The notes: generated by a model not told the origin, from the letters alone. A DNA stretch of 64,000 nt from Slackia piriformis YIT 12062 (GCF_000296445.1 NZ_JH815198.1:1427114-1491113), one strand, 5' to 3'. Shown: positions 1-8,614, numbered from the stretch's first letter. Numbers and translations: made by a program.

Positions 1-75
1 GCTCTTCAACCTCTTTTCTTCGAAACCACGCCGCGTCCTCGAGCGCATTCGCCCCGCAGCCAGTATTCGCGTCAT
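1..75 (-). CDS. Possible partial gene start after the kinase
   Basis: An ATG begins on the base directly after the stop codon of the kinase gene (TGA then ATG on the minus strand) and stays open for 25 codons to the window edge. The peptide starts MTRILAAGRMRSRTRRGFEE and is strongly basic. The immediate coupling suggests a third gene of the kinase operon, but with so few codons it could be chance. No function can be given. Confidence 0.3.
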   Translation of the reverse strand, partial: MTRILAAGRMRSRTRRGFEEKRLKS

Positions 76-1398
76 TCAGGACACGAACGGCTGAGCGATC
101 ACAGCATATGCGACAAAGCTGATCAGCATATACATCGCAACCCATTTCCCCAACCTGGGAAATGAAGGCCATGCCACGCGCGGAAACCGCGCTTTCATCT
201 TTCGTTTATCGATCAAAAGGACCGCCAAGGCTATGAAATTAGTAGCGCAGTAGCCCAGGTATTGAAACGCCAGAAACCCGAACGGATAGTTCGCATCGTG
301 CCCGTTTGGATGAAACGTAGCCTGGGAGCAGCCCACCAGCAGCAGAAAAAGGGCCGCTAAGACAACCACGTTCCAAACCGTGCCGAGCCACAGAGGAGTC
401 TTTTGCAAGACGAAGCCAACGTTCAAAGCGGCAGAACGAAACGCCGACTTGACAGCAACCTCCATCTGCTGAAGCTTTCCCGAATGAGGCATAGAATCAC
501 GCGTGAAAGAGGAAACGGACACGCATCCGCTCAAATCAGCGGGCGGAACGTCCTCGCGCTCGAACGGAGCCGAAAGGGACCCCGCAAACCCACAAGCACG
601 CACAGCTGAGCAAAACGCCCGCTTAAGTTCGCGAACGTTCTTGTAGCGAAGAGCAGGGTCGAATTCCGTCGCGCGCATAAGCACCGATCGTACGGGATCA
701 GGAATGCGGGGGTCGAAGAACCCCCGCTCTCGCACGACGGCATCAGGCGTCTGCTCCACAAGGCAGAAATACAGAATCATTCCCAGCGCGTAGACATCGC
801 TTCGCACCGTTGTCTGTCCAAACCCGAACTGTTCGGGCGGCGCATAGGCACGGGTACCGAAATGATGCGTATCGGTTGTTGCATCACCTTTATACTCGCG
901 AGCAATACCCAGGTCTATAAGCGAAAGACCGCCACATGAAACCATGATGTTAGACGGCTTCAAATCCCTATGGATAAGAGGAGCTCCAAACCCTTCGTGC
1001 AGCTCAAGAACGGCATCGCACAGACGCGGAAAAATATCCGCAGCAAGCTGCATGGAGGGATCGCATCGATACACGACGTCTTGAAGGGTTTCGCCCTGCA
1101 CATATTCCATGATTACCACGAGGTCTTCCCCAAGCGTGTAGCAATCGGCTATGCGAGGAATATAGAGGAAACGACGGCCCTGACGCTGCGCTTCGAACAC
1201 GCGCTCGTACGCCGAGCCCAATCCCGAATCGCGGGCAATGTATTTCCTAATGAACGGGCCTTGCTCGGCCCCATTCGCTCCGACGAACATGACGCGCTGC
1301 GTGGTTTCGAACTCGGATTCCTTCAATACCGACTCGACGCGATAGCATTCCTCGCGCTGAAGGGAGTTCAAATGTTCGGTCAATTCGTCAGTCTGCAT
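76..1398 (-). CDS. Membrane-anchored serine/threonine protein kinase
   Basis: This 440-residue protein has a Hanks-type kinase domain (about residues 20-265) followed by three C-terminal hydrophobic segments (about 335-357, 372-396 and 418-438). Visible motifs are the catalytic loop HRDLKPSN (143-150), a metal-binding loop that reads DLG instead of DFG (162-164), and an activation segment GTRAYAPPEQ (181-190) followed by SDVYALG. The candidate ATP-binding lysine is K52, but no normal GxGxxG loop precedes it. The kinase domain should face the cytoplasm and phosphorylate Ser/Thr of unknown targets. It lies 63 bases downstream of an HTH-protein gene on the same strand, so co-transcription is likely. 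No strong ribosome site precedes the ATG. The fold assignment is secure; the target is unknown. Confidence 0.85.
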   Translation of the reverse strand: MQTDELTEHLNSLQREECYRVESVLKESEFETTQRVMFVGANGAEQGPFIRKYIARDSGLGSAYERVFEAQRQGRRFLYIPRIADCYTLGEDLVVIMEYVQGETLQDVVYRCDPSMQLAADIFPRLCDAVLELHEGFGAPLIHRDLKPSNIMVSCGGLSLIDLGIAREYKGDATTDTHHFGTRAYAPPEQFGFGQTTVRSDVYALGMILYFCLVEQTPDAVVRERGFFDPRIPDPVRSVLMRATEFDPALRYKNVRELKRAFCSAVRACGFAGSLSAPFEREDVPPADLSGCVSVSSFTRDSMPHSGKLQQMEVAVKSAFRSAALNVGFVLQKTPLWLGTVWNVVVLAALFLLLVGCSQATFHPNGHDANYPFGFLAFQYLGYCATNFIALAVLLIDKRKMKARFPRVAWPSFPRLGKWVAMYMLISFVAYAVIAQPFVS

Positions 1399-1461
1399 AA
1401 TTTCATAGTACCAGATGGCCGGTCGAAAATGGCGCGCCCCTCGGCCAGAAAGGAGGGGCGC

Positions 1462-1929
1462 CTAGCAGATAGTTTCTTCGTCGAAGCGATACAGCTCTTC
1501 GTTCGTTTTCTGCAACCGATATCCCTTGTCCAGGCAGAAGATGATGATTGCATCACGGCGGTTCTTGCAGTACAAATCGCTTGCGCCCGCCGCCCGAAGT
1601 ATGCGGTTGGTTTCACGCAAGTTCAAGCGCATGGCGAAGGCAATTTGCAGAACCTTGTTGCGCGAAGGATTGCGCTGCCCCATGAAAATCTGGTATCCGA
1701 ACGTTTCGTTCAAAGCGGCCGCGCGAATGACGTCCGCTCTTGCCAACCCCTTTTCCTCAAGAAATGCATTGAGGAGCTCCGAGAGGGTTTGGTTGGCAAG
1801 ATGATGTTTCTTGACGAACTTCGTCGGACTTGGACTTGCAAGCAGCTCCTCGAGCAATTCTTCTGTCAACGGCTCTTTCACGCGACGTTTTCTTCTCCTT
1901 CGGGTGACGACGCCGGATTGTCCACCCAT
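1462..1929 (-). CDS. HTH (XRE-like) protein paired with the kinase
   Basis: A 155-residue basic protein with an arginine-rich N-terminus (RRRRKRR near residue 10) and a helical core. Residues about 60-115 resemble a lambda-repressor-like HTH, and the segment ends in RDAIIIFCLDKG, a signature I associate with small Firmicute/coriobacterial HTH proteins found beside Ser/Thr kinases. The order is HTH gene then kinase gene, both minus strand. A plausible role is as the kinase's regulatory partner or substrate; that is inference from position. The start is uncertain: no ribosome site precedes the first ATG, and an in-frame GTG further in lies 12-13 bases after AAGGAG. Confidence 0.6.
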   Translation of the reverse strand: MGGQSGVVTRRRRKRRVKEPLTEELLEELLASPSPTKFVKKHHLANQTLSELLNAFLEEKGLARADVIRAAALNETFGYQIFMGQRNPSRNKVLQIAFAMRLNLRETNRILRAAGASDLYCKNRRDAIIIFCLDKGYRLQKTNEELYRFDEETIC

Positions 1930-1971
1930 TAAAATATGCCTTACTACTCAAGATGAACGAAGTGGCTCGTA

Positions 1972-2478
1972 TTAAAGATTGGCCACGGCGTAATCGGCCT
2001 CTTCCTGAGTAAACTGCTCGCCATATTCAGACATAAGCTGATCGCGAATCGCTTCGGGCGACATGCTCATAGTGTCCTGATAGCTCTTCGCTTTCGCAAG
2101 TGCATTAGCGTTCCAATCGGCATTGACATTATCGACCGCATATTGCGCGGCCTCCGCAGAAAACTGCTCACCATACTCGGAAGTAAGCTGGTCGTACAAT
2201 CCGGCTTTTGACATATGCATTGTATCGCTATAGGACTGGGCTTTCTTGAGAGCAGACGTATATTCCGTCGGCACTTCAGGCTCTTCTTTAACCGCCGCCT
2301 CCTCAGTCGCGGAAGTAGAAGAAGCGGCCGAGGATGATGCGCTATCCGCAGGCGCAATGTCAGCCGTTTTCTCTTGCGTGCCACCTCCCCCTGCTGCGCC
2401 GCCCGCTATCGCCACCACCACAACGGCAATTACAATCCAGAACCATACGCGCTTATATACAGGTTTCTTTGCTTCCAT
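1972..2478 (-). CDS. Membrane-anchored protein with two Ltp-type repeats
   Basis: The chosen ATG has AAAGGAAAC just upstream, better placed than the in-frame ATGs further out, and gives 168 residues. One N-terminal membrane segment (about 11-26) is followed by a Gly run, a Ser/Ala/Glu-rich linker (34-75) and two homologous repeats of about 43 residues (76-118 and 126-168). Each repeat contains the pattern YGEQF followed by YAV. The pattern matches the Ltp family (PF07553), named for the Streptococcus phage TP-J34 superinfection-exclusion lipoprotein. No lipobox cysteine is present, so it should be held by the transmembrane helix with the repeats outside the cell. Family members also occur in non-phage genomes, so an anti-phage role is only a possibility. 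It lies directly upstream of the HTH-kinase pair on the same strand. Confidence 0.75.
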   Translation of the reverse strand: MEAKKPVYKRVWFWIVIAVVVVAIAGGAAGGGGTQEKTADIAPADSASSSAASSTSATEEAAVKEEPEVPTEYTSALKKAQSYSDTMHMSKAGLYDQLTSEYGEQFSAEAAQYAVDNVNADWNANALAKAKSYQDTMSMSPEAIRDQLMSEYGEQFTQEEADYAVANL

Positions 2479-2955
2479 CTTGTTTCCTTTCATACGCACA
2501 ACATATCTTTTGACACGCGTCAATCCTAGAGAAAACAGCGCAACAAAACATTAGCTGGCAGCTAAGAACGAACCGGGAGGCCTGAGGACCAGCGCCGCTC
2601 GCTTCGGCGGCGGCACAGGGGCGCGAACGATCTCTGTCATCAAATGGCTCGGCACGGTCGCCGTCGCAGGATGCCTGCTTTTAGCGGGATATGCGGGGTG
2701 AAATGGCGCAGCGCCAACGCGACTGCATGCAAATACTGGATTATCTACAGCGCTAACAAAGAAGCAGATACGCCATCGTGGAACGAACAATGCGCCAACA
2801 ATGCAATCTTGCGCCGCAGGTGTACTACGGAATCGACTTTCCCGAATGAGGCAATAAAGCCAACTCGCACATCAAAAAAGAGCTGCGAAACGAATTCGCA
2901 GCTCTTTTCTCATGTTGGACTTTATTCCGTTGGACAAGCGCTCGGCAAGAACACC
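2479..2955. other. Intergenic stretch with a possible gene remnant
   Basis: No convincing gene is seen between the Ltp-domain gene and gatB. On the plus strand, 2552-2701 is an open frame without a start that ends KWLGTVAVAGCLLLAGYAG then stop, which looks like a hydrophobic C-terminal tail and may be debris of a deleted membrane protein. The right part holds the gatB terminator (2874-2911). Confidence 0.35.
2874..2911 (-). terminator. Intrinsic terminator of gatCAB
   Basis: Arms AGAGCTGCGAA and TTCGCAGCTCT enclose a five-base loop, flanked by an A-run on one side and TTTTCT on the other, so it can work in both directions. It begins about 45 bases beyond the gatB stop. Confidence 0.85.
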
Positions 2956-4524
2956 CTAGCCCAGTTTCTTCGCAAGAATCTGGTTGATGACCTTCGGATT
3001 GCCCTGGCCGCGCATCTCTTTCATGCACTGGCCCACGAAGAATCCGATGAGCTTGGTATTGCCTTCTTTGTAGCGGGCGACCTCATCGGGATTCGCAGCA
3101 ATAACGCCGTCGACAACCGCCTCGATAGCACCGGTGTCGCTGACCTGCTTCATGCCGCGCTCTTCAACGATAGCCGCAGGATCTTTGTCCTCGTTGATAA
3201 CGGCGGCGAACACCTCTTTACCCTGCTTGGAGGAAATAACATCTTCAGCCGTCATTTTCACAAGCTCAACCGCACGAGCGGGCGTGAGCGGCGAAGCCTC
3301 CAGATCGAACGATTCGTCTGCGTTCATACGCGCCGTAATGTCGTTGATAACCAAGTTGGCAAGCGGTTTCGCAAGCTTCGCATCCGCAGCGGCTTTCATG
3401 CCTTCTTCGAAAAACGCCGACGTCACACGATGTTCCACCAGATGACGCGCATCATAGGCAGAAAGACCGAAATCGGCCTCGAAACGCTTGGCTTTCTGAT
3501 CGGGAAGCTCGGGAAGCTTGGCACGAACACCTTCGATAAACTCGTCGGAAAGATCGTACGGCGCCAAGTCGGGCTCGGGGAACAGACGGTAGTCATCCGC
3601 AGTTTCCTTCACGCGCATGACGATAGTACGCTTCGCAGAAGGATCCCAGTGGCGGGTTTCCTGATAGATGATGCCGCCCTCTTCAAGGACCTCGGCCTGA
3701 CGGCATATTTCGTATGCCAGGCCGTCATGCAGGTTCTTGAAGCTGTTCATGTTCTTCAGCTCGGTCTTGGTGCCGAACTTCGTCTCTCCGCGGCGGCGCA
3801 AGCTCACGTTGCCGTCGCAGCGCAGCGAACCCTCTTCCATGGAGCAGTCGGAAATGCCGATTGCCAAATAGATTTGACGCAGCTTCTGCATGAACAGACG
3901 CGCCTCTTCAGGCGTGCGCAGCTCGGGCTCGGTCACAAGCTCGATCAACGGCGTGCCTGCGCGGTTGTAATCCACCAGCGAGTGGGTTGCACCGGCTATT
4001 CGGCCTTCGCCGCCGCCGATGTGCACCATCTTGCCCGCATCCTCTTCCATATGAATACGCGTAATGCCCACATGCGCAACGTAGCCGTCTTCGGTGCGCG
4101 TCACGTTGCCGCGGCTTTCGCCGACTTCAAGACCTCCCAGGTCAATGCGCTCTTTAGCGCCGGGGCCGTCCACATCGAGGTCAAGATGACCACGCATACA
4201 AAACGCTACCGGGCCCTGCGTGGTCTGGAAGTTCTTCGACATATCGGGATACATGTAGTTCTTGCGATAGAACATGGAATGCTTCTCGATGTCGCAGTTG
4301 GTGGCAAGACCGGCAAGCACGATAGACTCGATGGCCGCCTTGTTGGGCACGGGCAACGCGCCCGGAAGCCCGAGGCACACCGGACAGGTACGAGTATTGG
4401 GTTCGGCGCCGAATTCAAGCTTGCAGCCGCAGAACATCTTGGTATTCAACGTGGTGAGCTCGGCATGGACCTCGAGTCCGATAACAGCCTCCCAGTCTTT
4501 CAGAACCTCTTCAAGAGTTTTCAT
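2956..4524 (-). CDS. gatB: Aspartyl/glutamyl-tRNA amidotransferase subunit B
   Basis: GatB transfers ammonia made by GatA to Glu-tRNA(Gln) or Asp-tRNA(Asn) after phosphorylating the mischarged acyl group, giving Gln-tRNA or Asn-tRNA in the cytoplasm. The 522-residue product begins with the family's VIGLEVHAEL block and has CPVCLGLPGALPVPN and YRKNYMYPDM in the kinase/transamidase cradle. It ends in the YqeY-like tail NPKVINQILAKKLG. It is slightly longer than the usual 475-500 residues. The ATG lies three bases after the gatA stop codon, and the gene is last in gatCAB, followed by an intrinsic terminator. Identity is certain. Confidence 0.98.
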   Translation of the reverse strand: MKTLEEVLKDWEAVIGLEVHAELTTLNTKMFCGCKLEFGAEPNTRTCPVCLGLPGALPVPNKAAIESIVLAGLATNCDIEKHSMFYRKNYMYPDMSKNFQTTQGPVAFCMRGHLDLDVDGPGAKERIDLGGLEVGESRGNVTRTEDGYVAHVGITRIHMEEDAGKMVHIGGGEGRIAGATHSLVDYNRAGTPLIELVTEPELRTPEEARLFMQKLRQIYLAIGISDCSMEEGSLRCDGNVSLRRRGETKFGTKTELKNMNSFKNLHDGLAYEICRQAEVLEEGGIIYQETRHWDPSAKRTIVMRVKETADDYRLFPEPDLAPYDLSDEFIEGVRAKLPELPDQKAKRFEADFGLSAYDARHLVEHRVTSAFFEEGMKAAADAKLAKPLANLVINDITARMNADESFDLEASPLTPARAVELVKMTAEDVISSKQGKEVFAAVINEDKDPAAIVEERGMKQVSDTGAIEAVVDGVIAANPDEVARYKEGNTKLIGFFVGQCMKEMRGQGNPKVINQILAKKLG

Positions 4525-4527
4525 GTG

Positions 4528-6009
4528 CTATTCACCTGCCTGAAACGCCGGGGCAATGGGAGCGACGCCGTACGCAGCCTCCAAAGCGGCGGCCGCACGG
4601 AACATGTTGACGTCTTTGAACTGCGGGCAGATAAGCTGCACGCCCACGGGCAGACCGGTATCTTTGCCCAGGCCGCACGGAACGTTCATGCCGCCGTTGC
4701 CGGCAATGTTGATGGAGACGGTGAAGATATCCGAGAGGTGCATTTCCACCGGATCGCCGATTTCACCGAACTTAAACGCCGTGCGCGGGCTGGTAGGAGC
4801 AAGAATGACGTCGCACTGCTCGTACGCGCGCTCGTAATCCTGCGTGATGAGCCTGCGCACCTGCTGCGCGGGATAATAGTATTTCTCGTACACGCCGGCG
4901 GAAAGGAGGTAGCTGCCCAACATGATGCGGCGCTTCGCCTCCATGCCGAAACCGTTCGCGCGGCTTTCCTCGTACTGAGAGCCCAGGTCTTTCAAGCCGG
5001 GTTCGCAGTAGCCGTAACGAACGGAGTCGAAGCGAGCCAGATTGGAAAACGCCTCGCACGGACCGAGCACGTAGTATGCGCTGATGGCCGCGTCCGCATG
5101 AGGAAGGTCGACCTCCACGATCTGCGCGCCTGCAGCCTCGAGCTTCGCAGCGGCCTCTGCGACCTTTTCCTTCACTTCGGGGGTCAGGCCGGGAGCGTTC
5201 ATGAATCCGGGTACCACGCCGATACGTATGCCTTCGACGCCCTGCTTCACTGCGTCCACGAAATCGGCCTCGATATGCTGCGACGTGCAGTCGAGCGGAT
5301 CGTAGCCGCACAATACCTGCATGGCGTACGCCGCATCTTCGACGCTGCGCGTGAACGGACCTACCTGGTCAAGCGAACTGCCGAAAGCAACCACGCCATA
5401 GCGGGAAACCATGCCGTACGTAGGCTTCACGCCTACGATGCCGCAGAACGAAGCAGGCTGGCGAATGGATCCGCCCGTATCGCTGCCGAGCGTCATGCAC
5501 GCCATGCCCGCAGCGACCGATGCGGCGCTGCCACCCGAAGAACCGCCGGGGACGCGCTCGAGATCCCACGGGTTTTTCGTAGACCCAAACGCGGAGGTTT
5601 CGGTGGAAGAACCGAACGCAAATTCGTCCATGTTCAGCTTGCCCAGTGGAATGCCGCCAGCCTCAATGCAGCGCGCAACGCATGTTGCGGTATAAGGGGA
5701 AACGTAGTTCTCCAGCATCTTGGAAGAACACGTCGTATGCGTGCCTTCCAAATTCATGTTGTCTTTGAAGGCAACGGGGACGCCCGCAAGCGGGCCCATG
5801 GAAGAAAACGTTCCGTCAGCGACCGCCGCATCAATCTTGTCCGCCGCTTCGTACGCCATATCTTCGGTGAGCTCGAGGTAGGCATGTACCGCCTCATCCG
5901 CCTTGGCGATATGCTCGAAGTTTGCTTGTGCGATTTCACGCGCGGAAAACTCCTGCGCTGCCAAGCCTTCGCGAATCTCGCGAACGCCCATGTTAAGGGA
6001 ATATGCCAT
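4528..6009 (-). CDS. gatA: Aspartyl/glutamyl-tRNA amidotransferase subunit A
   Basis: GatA is the amidase of the GatCAB complex and hydrolyses glutamine to supply ammonia to GatB. The 493-residue product carries the amidase signature GGSSGGSAASVAAG with the Ser/cis-Ser pair of the Ser-Ser-Lys triad, plus SDTGGSIRQPASFCG further on. The catalytic lysine is in VAFKDN. The start codon overlaps the gatC stop by one base (TAATG), a classic translational-coupling overlap. Length and motifs match the family. Confidence 0.98.
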   Translation of the reverse strand: MAYSLNMGVREIREGLAAQEFSAREIAQANFEHIAKADEAVHAYLELTEDMAYEAADKIDAAVADGTFSSMGPLAGVPVAFKDNMNLEGTHTTCSSKMLENYVSPYTATCVARCIEAGGIPLGKLNMDEFAFGSSTETSAFGSTKNPWDLERVPGGSSGGSAASVAAGMACMTLGSDTGGSIRQPASFCGIVGVKPTYGMVSRYGVVAFGSSLDQVGPFTRSVEDAAYAMQVLCGYDPLDCTSQHIEADFVDAVKQGVEGIRIGVVPGFMNAPGLTPEVKEKVAEAAAKLEAAGAQIVEVDLPHADAAISAYYVLGPCEAFSNLARFDSVRYGYCEPGLKDLGSQYEESRANGFGMEAKRRIMLGSYLLSAGVYEKYYYPAQQVRRLITQDYERAYEQCDVILAPTSPRTAFKFGEIGDPVEMHLSDIFTVSINIAGNGGMNVPCGLGKDTGLPVGVQLICPQFKDVNMFRAAAALEAAYGVAPIAPAFQAGE

Positions 6010-6317
6010 TACTGATCGCCTCCGCCAAGAATTGCAGGGATGAGGAAGGAGCCGTCTTGCTGCTTCGGCGCATTCTCCAGCGCCTTTTCCTGCGAGAAGG
6101 ACTCTTCGACAACGTCTTCGCGCATGACATTGGAAAGGCCTCCGATGGGGTGGAACGTGGGTTCGACGCCATCGAGTTCGTATTGGGTAATAGGCTCAAG
6201 CGTGTCGATGATGCTATTCAAATCGACGGTCATCTGGGCGAGCTCCTGCTCGTCAAGCCCAATGCGCGCATACGTTGCGATGTTGCGCACATCTTCTTCG
6301 GTCAGGTGTTCTGCCAT
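6009..6317 (-). CDS. gatC: Aspartyl/glutamyl-tRNA amidotransferase subunit C
   Basis: GatC is the small stabilising subunit that wraps around the GatA-GatB interface. The 102-residue product shows the family pattern LTEEDVRNIATYARIGLDEQ near the N-terminus and a conserved later segment with MREDVVEES. The ATG follows GGAGGATGCTGC, a good ribosome site. It is first in the operon, with gatA overlapping its stop codon by one base. Confidence 0.96.
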   Translation of the reverse strand: MAEHLTEEDVRNIATYARIGLDEQELAQMTVDLNSIIDTLEPITQYELDGVEPTFHPIGGLSNVMREDVVEESFSQEKALENAPKQQDGSFLIPAILGGGDQ

Positions 6318-6382
6318 GCAGCATCCTCCAACCTCTCGTGTATCCGTTGGTTTCGGTTAACTTGCCCATGATAGCAAAGCCC

Positions 6383-6411
6383 GCGACCCCAAGGGCCACG
6401 GGCAGTCATGT
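6383..6411 (-). terminator. Hairpin between the TetR gene and gatC
   Basis: On the minus strand GCCCG and CGGGC close a GC-rich stem that contains CCC/GGG, followed by TTTGC. It lies between the TetR stop (6479) and gatC, where a terminator for the former is expected. The T-run is short. Confidence 0.5.
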
Positions 6412-6478
6412 TTTCATGCGTTTCACGTACGGGACCGAGGAACCTTCCCAGTGTTGCGCCCGTCCCATCAGAGACGGC

Positions 6479-7129
6479 CTAATCTTCCTTCTCGCAACAA
6501 GGAAGCGGTCTCATGTCCAGACGAAAAGTCTGCTCGACAACCTTCATAAGCGCCTCGTCGCTGATAGAAGGGTCAACCTTCAAAAGGCCGACCAAGCCGA
6601 ATATCATGACGCACATGGTTTCATACACAAAATCTATCTTGATATCGTGATAACGCTCATATTCAGAAACAACCTTTTCGCAGATGAAATTCGCCGTCTC
6701 CCTCACCGCTCGAACGTCGAAGGCGTCTCTTACGCCAAGCTCCTCGAGCACTGCAATCATCGGGCGTGGACCATTAGCGTCATACAAGGTTCGTCGCAGC
6801 GTAGCGATGCATTCGCGCAGCGAGGCCGACGTATCGCCAAAATGACGCGTTTCGTTCCAAACCGCAACGCTTTCCACGATATCCGCCACGTAATCGTCCA
6901 AAACGGCGTCTATGACGTCGCGCTTTCCGGAATAGTAGTAATAGAAAAGCTCTCGGGTGATGCCGGCTTCCGAGGCAATGTCTTTCACCGTCGTCGGCCC
7001 AACGCCGCGATGCTCAAACAAGCCTCGGGCGGCCTGCATTATATCCCCCGCACGTCCTTCAATGCGGCGAATTTCCGCGCGGGCATCGCCATGTCTGCTC
7101 GACGTTGCGCCTGGTGAAACGAATCGCAT
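6479..7129 (-). CDS. TetR/AcrR-family transcriptional regulator
   Basis: The start at MRFVSPG was chosen because AAGGAGGGAGG precedes it at normal spacing; longer in-frame starts would overlap the promoter and operator. The 216-residue protein has an N-terminal HTH (about residues 25-75), with the recognition region TVKDIASEAGITRELFYYYY and the following SGKRDVIDAV, standard for TetR. The remainder is an all-helical ligand-binding domain of unknown specificity. The upstream region holds a strong palindrome overlapping a TATAAT box, so it probably represses itself. The gene upstream on the same strand encodes a DUF5692-like membrane protein, a possible target, though the operator is placed for the regulator's own promoter. 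Confidence 0.9.
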   Translation of the reverse strand: MRFVSPGATSSRHGDARAEIRRIEGRAGDIMQAARGLFEHRGVGPTTVKDIASEAGITRELFYYYYSGKRDVIDAVLDDYVADIVESVAVWNETRHFGDTSASLRECIATLRRTLYDANGPRPMIAVLEELGVRDAFDVRAVRETANFICEKVVSEYERYHDIKIDFVYETMCVMIFGLVGLLKVDPSISDEALMKVVEQTFRLDMRPLPCCEKED

Positions 7130-7438
7130 ATCGGCCTCCCTCCTTGCGGCATGACGGTATATCCGCATACCGCGCTTTAACGCACAAAACGCCCGGTGGA
7201 AACCGATCGAAGTTTGGTCCTGGGAAACCAAGACCAAATTATAAACGGGGTTTCTCACACGGGCGTTTTCCTCATTATAGGAAGATTGTCCAATTGCGCT
7301 GCGGTAAGCCATCAGGTACACAGAGTGGGCAGAGAGCCGTTACCATCCCGACACGAAAACGTTACCGACCAGCCTGAACGAGGCGTAATTATTTACGTTC
7401 GATGATTATCTGTGATTATGCCTCATCGCACATAATGT
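7130..7438. other. Regulatory intergenic region upstream of the TetR gene
   Basis: No gene is seen. It contains two TATAAT boxes on the minus strand (one at 7238-7243), a 26-base operator-like palindrome (7213-7238), and an outer inverted repeat AAAACGCCCG (7186-7195) / CGGGCGTTTT (7260-7269) that brackets both. The part near 7439 should hold the end of the DUF5692-like transcript, but no clear terminator with a T-run is visible. Confidence 0.6.
7213..7238. promoter_or_regulatory. TetR-type operator overlapping a -10 box
   Basis: Arms TTTGGTCCTGG and CCAAGACCAAA form an 11-base inverted repeat around four central bases, with one non-complementary position. A perfect TATAAT on the minus strand (7243-7238) abuts and overlaps it by one base. 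Position and size fit autorepression by the adjacent TetR protein. Confidence 0.65.
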
Positions 7439-8401
7439 CTAGATGTTCTCTTCGACAACCTTCTTGTACACAGATGTATCGGCGTACAACTCGTCTTTGA
7501 CGGGATTGAGCTTGTTCTTGCGAATCTTGTTGAACTGATACGCGGCCAGCGCCACGTTGCTTGCCAGCGCAATGAAGCTCACGACGAAAAATGCCGCCGG
7601 GTTGTGCGTCGTGGGAATGGGAGCCAGCACGTCAGCGAACTGCGGCACGGTCATGACGAACATAATCCAAAGCGCAAGCGTCTGTGCACGATGCTGCAAC
7701 CACGCGCCGCGCTTGATGAAAAACGTCGGAATGGTACACGAGAGCAACAGCGCCAGACCGCAGTAGGCAGAATGGTCGGAGATGCAGTTGTAGGTGTACG
7801 CGAAATTCCAGAAGTCGTACGCGATGATCCAAGCCCAAATCATATCGGGCCAAATCATGTCGCGCGTTTTGTCCTTCGAGATGATGATGCCGAACCATCC
7901 GCAGATGGTGACGATGTTCAGGATGCCGGCAATACCGTTCATCACATTCCATGGGCCAGACATAGTCCAGAGATTCTCTACGTAGCCGCCCTCCCACAGG
8001 CCCCAGCTGAACACCTGGAAATCGCGGATGACCGCCTCGGCGATGTTGATGGCCAGAATCAACGGCGGGAAGCACAGCGCCCATTTCTTCTCATAAAGGT
8101 AATGGGTTTTACCGTCAGCCCCTTTCCAATGGACGAACCGAAGCGCCATAAACCCTAGACAGCCCGCCAGCGCCGAATACGTCTTCACCCAGTTGAACCA
8201 CGTGCCCGTGCCGTATTCGTTGCCAGGCGCCGCAGTTGTCGGCCATACGAACACGGTCAAAACGATGGGGACGATCGCGAAAAGCGTGATTCCTCCCCAT
8301 TTGCTCGTGCGGCCGAATTCGTTGAAAGCCATGAGAGCGAACAGAACAAAGAGCCAAATGGCCCAATAGGACATGTCGCCCGCTTGATACAGGATTCCCA
8401 T
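7439..8401 (-). CDS. DUF5692-like polytopic membrane protein
   Basis: The start MGILYQAG has AAGGAGGG eight bases upstream; the longer reading lacks such a site. The 320-residue product has about eight to nine hydrophobic segments, many aromatic residues (W, F, Y) near membrane boundaries, and a charged C-terminal tail (RKNKLNPVKDE). I recall this as the uncharacterised DUF5692 family of gut anaerobes; no catalytic motif is obvious. The next gene downstream encodes a TetR regulator, so it may be a substrate-linked membrane protein controlled by it, which is inference only. Confidence 0.55.
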   Translation of the reverse strand: MGILYQAGDMSYWAIWLFVLFALMAFNEFGRTSKWGGITLFAIVPIVLTVFVWPTTAAPGNEYGTGTWFNWVKTYSALAGCLGFMALRFVHWKGADGKTHYLYEKKWALCFPPLILAINIAEAVIRDFQVFSWGLWEGGYVENLWTMSGPWNVMNGIAGILNIVTICGWFGIIISKDKTRDMIWPDMIWAWIIAYDFWNFAYTYNCISDHSAYCGLALLLSCTIPTFFIKRGAWLQHRAQTLALWIMFVMTVPQFADVLAPIPTTHNPAAFFVVSFIALASNVALAAYQFNKIRKNKLNPVKDELYADTSVYKKVVEENI

Positions 8402-8584
8402 ACAGACACCCTCCTTGCTTGCGAGGCGCATTTCCCCTCTGCGCCCCTGATTGACATCGCAAGTATATGAAGCTCTGAACTGGGAGTCTTTACATAATGG
8501 TATTGACTGTAAGCGTCTTTGCGGACGTATCGGAAGATAGCGGAAACTTCTCGAAAAAAGCGCGGCACCCGATGTTCGCCCTCC

Positions 8585-8614
8585 AGCGGAAGACCCGCAT
8601 GCGGGTCTTCCGCT
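8585..8614. repeat. Perfect 30-base palindrome at the recQ stop codon
   Basis: AGCGGAAGACCCGCA is followed immediately by its exact reverse complement, with no spacer. It shares two bases with the recQ stop codon. There is no T-run on either side, so if it ends transcription it does so without a classic U-tract. Confidence 0.85.

Noticed and set aside
2644-6015. Plus-strand open frame of 1123 codons
   Set aside because: It is the mirror of gatA and gatB, which have unmistakable motifs; the plus-strand protein has no domain and the Arg/His-rich look of an antisense frame.
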